Source: Porphyromonas sp. (GTDB lineage: Bacteria; Bacteroidota; Bacteroidia; Bacteroidales; Porphyromonadaceae). Taken from it: DNA of 37,682 bases. The translations under genes and the position numbers were made by a program. A model generated the notes under the pieces. It worked only from the letters and a program-made list of their open reading frames with translations, searched no databases and was not told the DNA's origin. Location: assembly GCF_030529325.1 (NCBI RefSeq), contig NZ_JAUMXC010000019.1:1-37682 (forward strand). The letters run 5' to 3'. Below, piece by piece: positions 36,308 through 37,682 of this stretch. Each line of letters begins with the position of its first letter. Position 1 is the first letter of the stretch.

Positions 36308-36344
36308 ACCGACAAAGTTTGCTTTGTTGGTAATTCCTTTTTAT
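36308..36344 (+). terminator. Rho-independent terminator of xpt
   Basis: ACCGACAAAG (36308-36317) pairs with CTTTGTTGGT (36322-36331) with one G-U pair, four-base loop TTTG, then AATTCCTTTTTAT. Confidence 0.85.
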
Positions 36345-36390
36345 AAAAAGAAAGCGAGAAGCGTACCATAATGAGACTACGCTTCTCGCT
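36341..36390 (-). terminator. Rho-independent terminator of tRNA-Val
   Basis: On the minus strand a perfect 13-bp stem (AGCGAGAAGCGTA with TACGCTTCTCGCT, 36353-36365 and 36378-36390) is followed by TTCTTTTTAT. It begins 11 bp beyond the tRNA 3' end. Confidence 0.85.
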
Positions 36391-36400
36391 CTTACTTAAG

Positions 36401-36475
36401 TGAACCTTGGCGGACTCGAACCGCCGACCCCTACCCTGTCAAGGTAGTGCTCTAAACCAACTGAGCTAAAGATTC
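36401..36475 (-). tRNA. tRNA-Val (anticodon GAC)
   Basis: Read on the minus strand: acceptor GAATCTT/AAGGTTC (one G-U), D stem GCTC/GAGC, anticodon stem CTACC/GGTAG with loop TTGACAG (anticodon GAC), variable GGGTC, and T arm GGCGG-TTCGAGT-CCGCC. The discriminator is A and CCA is not encoded. The total of 75 bases fits a complete tRNA. Confidence 0.93.
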
Positions 36476-36482
36476 ATCATCG

Positions 36483-36514
36483 CAAAGGTACTGAAAAGCT
36501 ATCATTCGACCAAA
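36483..36514 (-). promoter_or_regulatory. Bacteroidetes-type promoter of tRNA-Val
   Basis: On the minus strand TTTG (36511-36514), a 20-bp spacer, then TACCTTTG (36483-36490), a full match to the -33/-7 pattern. The -7 box ends 7 bp before the tRNA 5' end. Confidence 0.7.
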
Positions 36515-36765
36515 GTTTGCGGAGATAAAATTGTCCTATTTGGCATGAATACCTCAACTCGGAGAGTGTTTAGGAGAAGATAATCCCTAAAAATCGGGGG
36601 CTTCTCCTATGAAAGTCTAAAAAGTTGTCTAAGTTGATCAATCAAGGTAAGGAACTTTCGATCGAAAGTTCCTTACCTTGATTTTGCCCCTTCATGATCT
36701 TTGTGCTTGATCTTATTTTGTGTGATTTGATCAGGATTCAAAACTCCCCCATCGAGGAGAACAGC
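36515..36765. other. Intergenic region between tRNA-Val and the DUF4198 gene
   Basis: No gene is seen. It holds a minus-strand relative of the 22-bp repeat core at 36621-36633 and the 44-bp perfect palindrome at 36640-36683. The rest is featureless. Confidence 0.6.
36640..36683. repeat. 44-bp perfect palindrome, copy 2 of a dispersed element
   Basis: All 22 base pairs match around the centre between 36661 and 36662 (arms AATCAAGGTAAGGAACTTTC and complement, centre CGATCG). The imperfect copy is at 155-188. With no loop it could form a cruciform in DNA, or a hairpin with a minimal loop in RNA. No T-run follows. Confidence 0.85.
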
Positions 36766-36808
36766 TAAAACTTAATAGGGTGTGTAGTAAGAATCCTACA
36801 CACCCTAT
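36766..36808 (-). terminator. Probable terminator of the DUF4198 gene
   Basis: A perfect 13-bp stem (ATAGGGTGTGTAG with CTACACACCCTAT, 36775-36787 and 36796-36808). The minus-strand tail TAAGTTTTAG is only moderately T-rich. It lies 60 bp beyond the stop at 36869. Confidence 0.65.
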
Positions 36809-36868
36809 CTGATCCAAATACTTTTAGTTGAAAGAGGCAGTAGCATCACGCTCTAAGCCTTACCATCG

Positions 36869-37597
36869 TCATACCTTAACAAAGTAAGTTATCATATCAT
36901 AGACACCCTTGGCATCAGGAAATTTCTTGATCTCACCCTCTGACAATTCACGAGTTTTAGTGGAATTAATGAGATAATGTCCCGGCCAAAGAGGTGTAAA
37001 TGACAGCAATCCCTCAGGGAAACGATAATAGTTTTTGCTCCATCCATTGTCTCCCAGTATATTCACCTTGATCCCCTTGTAATTGCCGTCCTCTGTAGCC
37101 ACAGGAAACTTTGTTTCTCCACCAACACGCAAAGGAACTTGTATCGGTGGCAGGAATGTTATACCTTGATCAAAAGGACTTTGATGTGTAAGACCGGCTT
37201 CAGATGTGCCGACATGCACCCACGCTATAGATTGGTAATGCAACTTAGATCCATGCCAAAGCTGTGGCACCCAACAGTCATAATGAATGCGATACCAGCC
37301 CTCTTCGTTGGGAATAAATGAAGCCGTATAGCAGGGGTCTGCCGATTTAGGAGTAAGTTTTATCACTTTACCGGAAGGTGTCAAGACCTCCCATGTTCCC
37401 TGATCCATACCGGCTAACCACCCTTTGAGAGGAGTACGATCGGCCATTGAGAATTCACCAAAATAAAGAGAAACAGAGTGTTCCTTTCCGAGTTCAGCCT
37501 TAGTAGTCGTTTCCAACCACATTGTATGTGCATTGGCAACATTGCTTGTAAAGATCAGTAGTGTTGCAATAATAAATAATTTGAATTGTTTCGTCAT
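36869..37597 (-). CDS. Secreted DUF4198 family protein
   Basis: A 242-residue protein with a clear signal peptide (MTKQFKLFIIATLLIF..., cleavage probably after ANA at 21-23), so the mature chain would begin HTMWLE. The rest is beta-rich with conserved aromatic and glycine positions (VSLYFGEFS, EEGWYRIHYDCW, GITFLPPIQVPLRVGGE), consistent with DUF4198, a periplasmic family whose members often lie near metal-uptake genes. Function is not established. No neighbour in the window points to a metal. Its start codon is 33 bp from the right-hand IS end, so its native promoter may have been displaced. Confidence 0.8.
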   Translation of the reverse strand: MTKQFKLFIIATLLIFTSNVANAHTMWLETTTKAELGKEHSVSLYFGEFSMADRTPLKGWLAGMDQGTWEVLTPSGKVIKLTPKSADPCYTASFIPNEEGWYRIHYDCWVPQLWHGSKLHYQSIAWVHVGTSEAGLTHQSPFDQGITFLPPIQVPLRVGGETKFPVATEDGNYKGIKVNILGDNGWSKNYYRFPEGLLSFTPLWPGHYLINSTKTRELSEGEIKKFPDAKGVYDMITYFVKV

Positions 37598-37630
37598 AAT
37601 ATAATTCTATTGGTTCTTGGGTAAAAATAC

Positions 37631-37682
37631 GATACTGTCCTAAAAAAGTGTGTAAGCCCCATTAGTCCTTAACTTTGAGGTA
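37631..37682 (-). mobile_element. Terminus of an IS256-like insertion sequence (right window edge)
   Basis: It is the reverse complement of 2-53, identical over 52 bp. The outer tip is at 37631 (GATACTGTCC). Together with the left copy it means the 37.6-kb segment is bracketed by inverted copies of the same IS end, with the body of each element outside the window. Confidence 0.6.

Noticed and set aside
1-37682. A new defence, secretion or biosynthetic system
   Set aside because: Every long coding region fits a known family, and gene neighbours do not form an unexplained multi-gene module.

Overview
The window looks like a chromosomal contig of a Bacteroidales bacterium, most likely genus Porphyromonas. 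The grounds are a DPP5-like S9 peptidase, a Porphyromonas-type Fe/Mn superoxide dismutase, SPOR and PEGA lipoproteins, and Bacteroidetes-type promoters (TTG, 19-20 bp, TAnnTTTG) before many transcription units. Base composition is moderately AT-rich by eye. Species is not determinable from this alone. The complete early tetrapyrrole gene set would fit a heme-independent species better than the heme-requiring P. gingivalis (from memory, not checked).

Both ends of the window carry the same 52-bp sequence in opposite orientation (2-53 and 37631-37682). It resembles an IS256-family terminus, so the contig probably stops where the assembly ran into two copies of one insertion sequence.

Layout. 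1-1434: IS end, a palindrome and a decayed ISAs1-family element that still has its ends and target duplication. 1525-10154 (minus): a tight run hemA-hemC-hemD-hemB-hemL, then ettA and an AspT/YidE-type transporter. The hem genes convert glutamyl-tRNA to uroporphyrinogen III. 10265-11017: sod with a signal-like N-terminal extension. 11412-13754: class A PBP. 13860-16298 (minus): pyrK-pyrD-mgtC-like. 16501-17707: flavodoxin and smpB. 18097-18558 (plus): PEGA lipoprotein. 18652-20418: aspS. 20603-21325 (plus): comB-like. 21315-23158 (minus): murB and a metallo-hydrolase. 23290-23745: SPOR lipoprotein, divergent from the DPP5-like peptidase (23869-25944). 26442-26514: tRNA-Gly(GCC). 26905-28014 (minus): MsrA-MsrB fusion. 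28123-36278 (plus): hpt, adk, obg, gltX, waaA, EamA transporter, NCS2 permease and xpt, a housekeeping run with a purine-salvage theme (hpt, adk, permease, xpt). 36401-36475: tRNA-Val(GAC). 36869-37597: a secreted DUF4198 protein whose upstream region is interrupted by the right-hand IS end.

Genes that work together: gltX makes Glu-tRNA, which hemA consumes; NCS2 permease, Xpt, Hpt and Adk form a purine uptake and salvage route; PyrK and PyrD form the NAD-linked dihydroorotate dehydrogenase; MurB and the PBP serve peptidoglycan synthesis.

Nearly all of the window is conserved housekeeping DNA. I found no convincing new defence, secretion or mobile system. The least explained signals are non-coding: a 13-bp core repeated at 22-bp period in intergenic DNA, and a long palindrome present near both ends.
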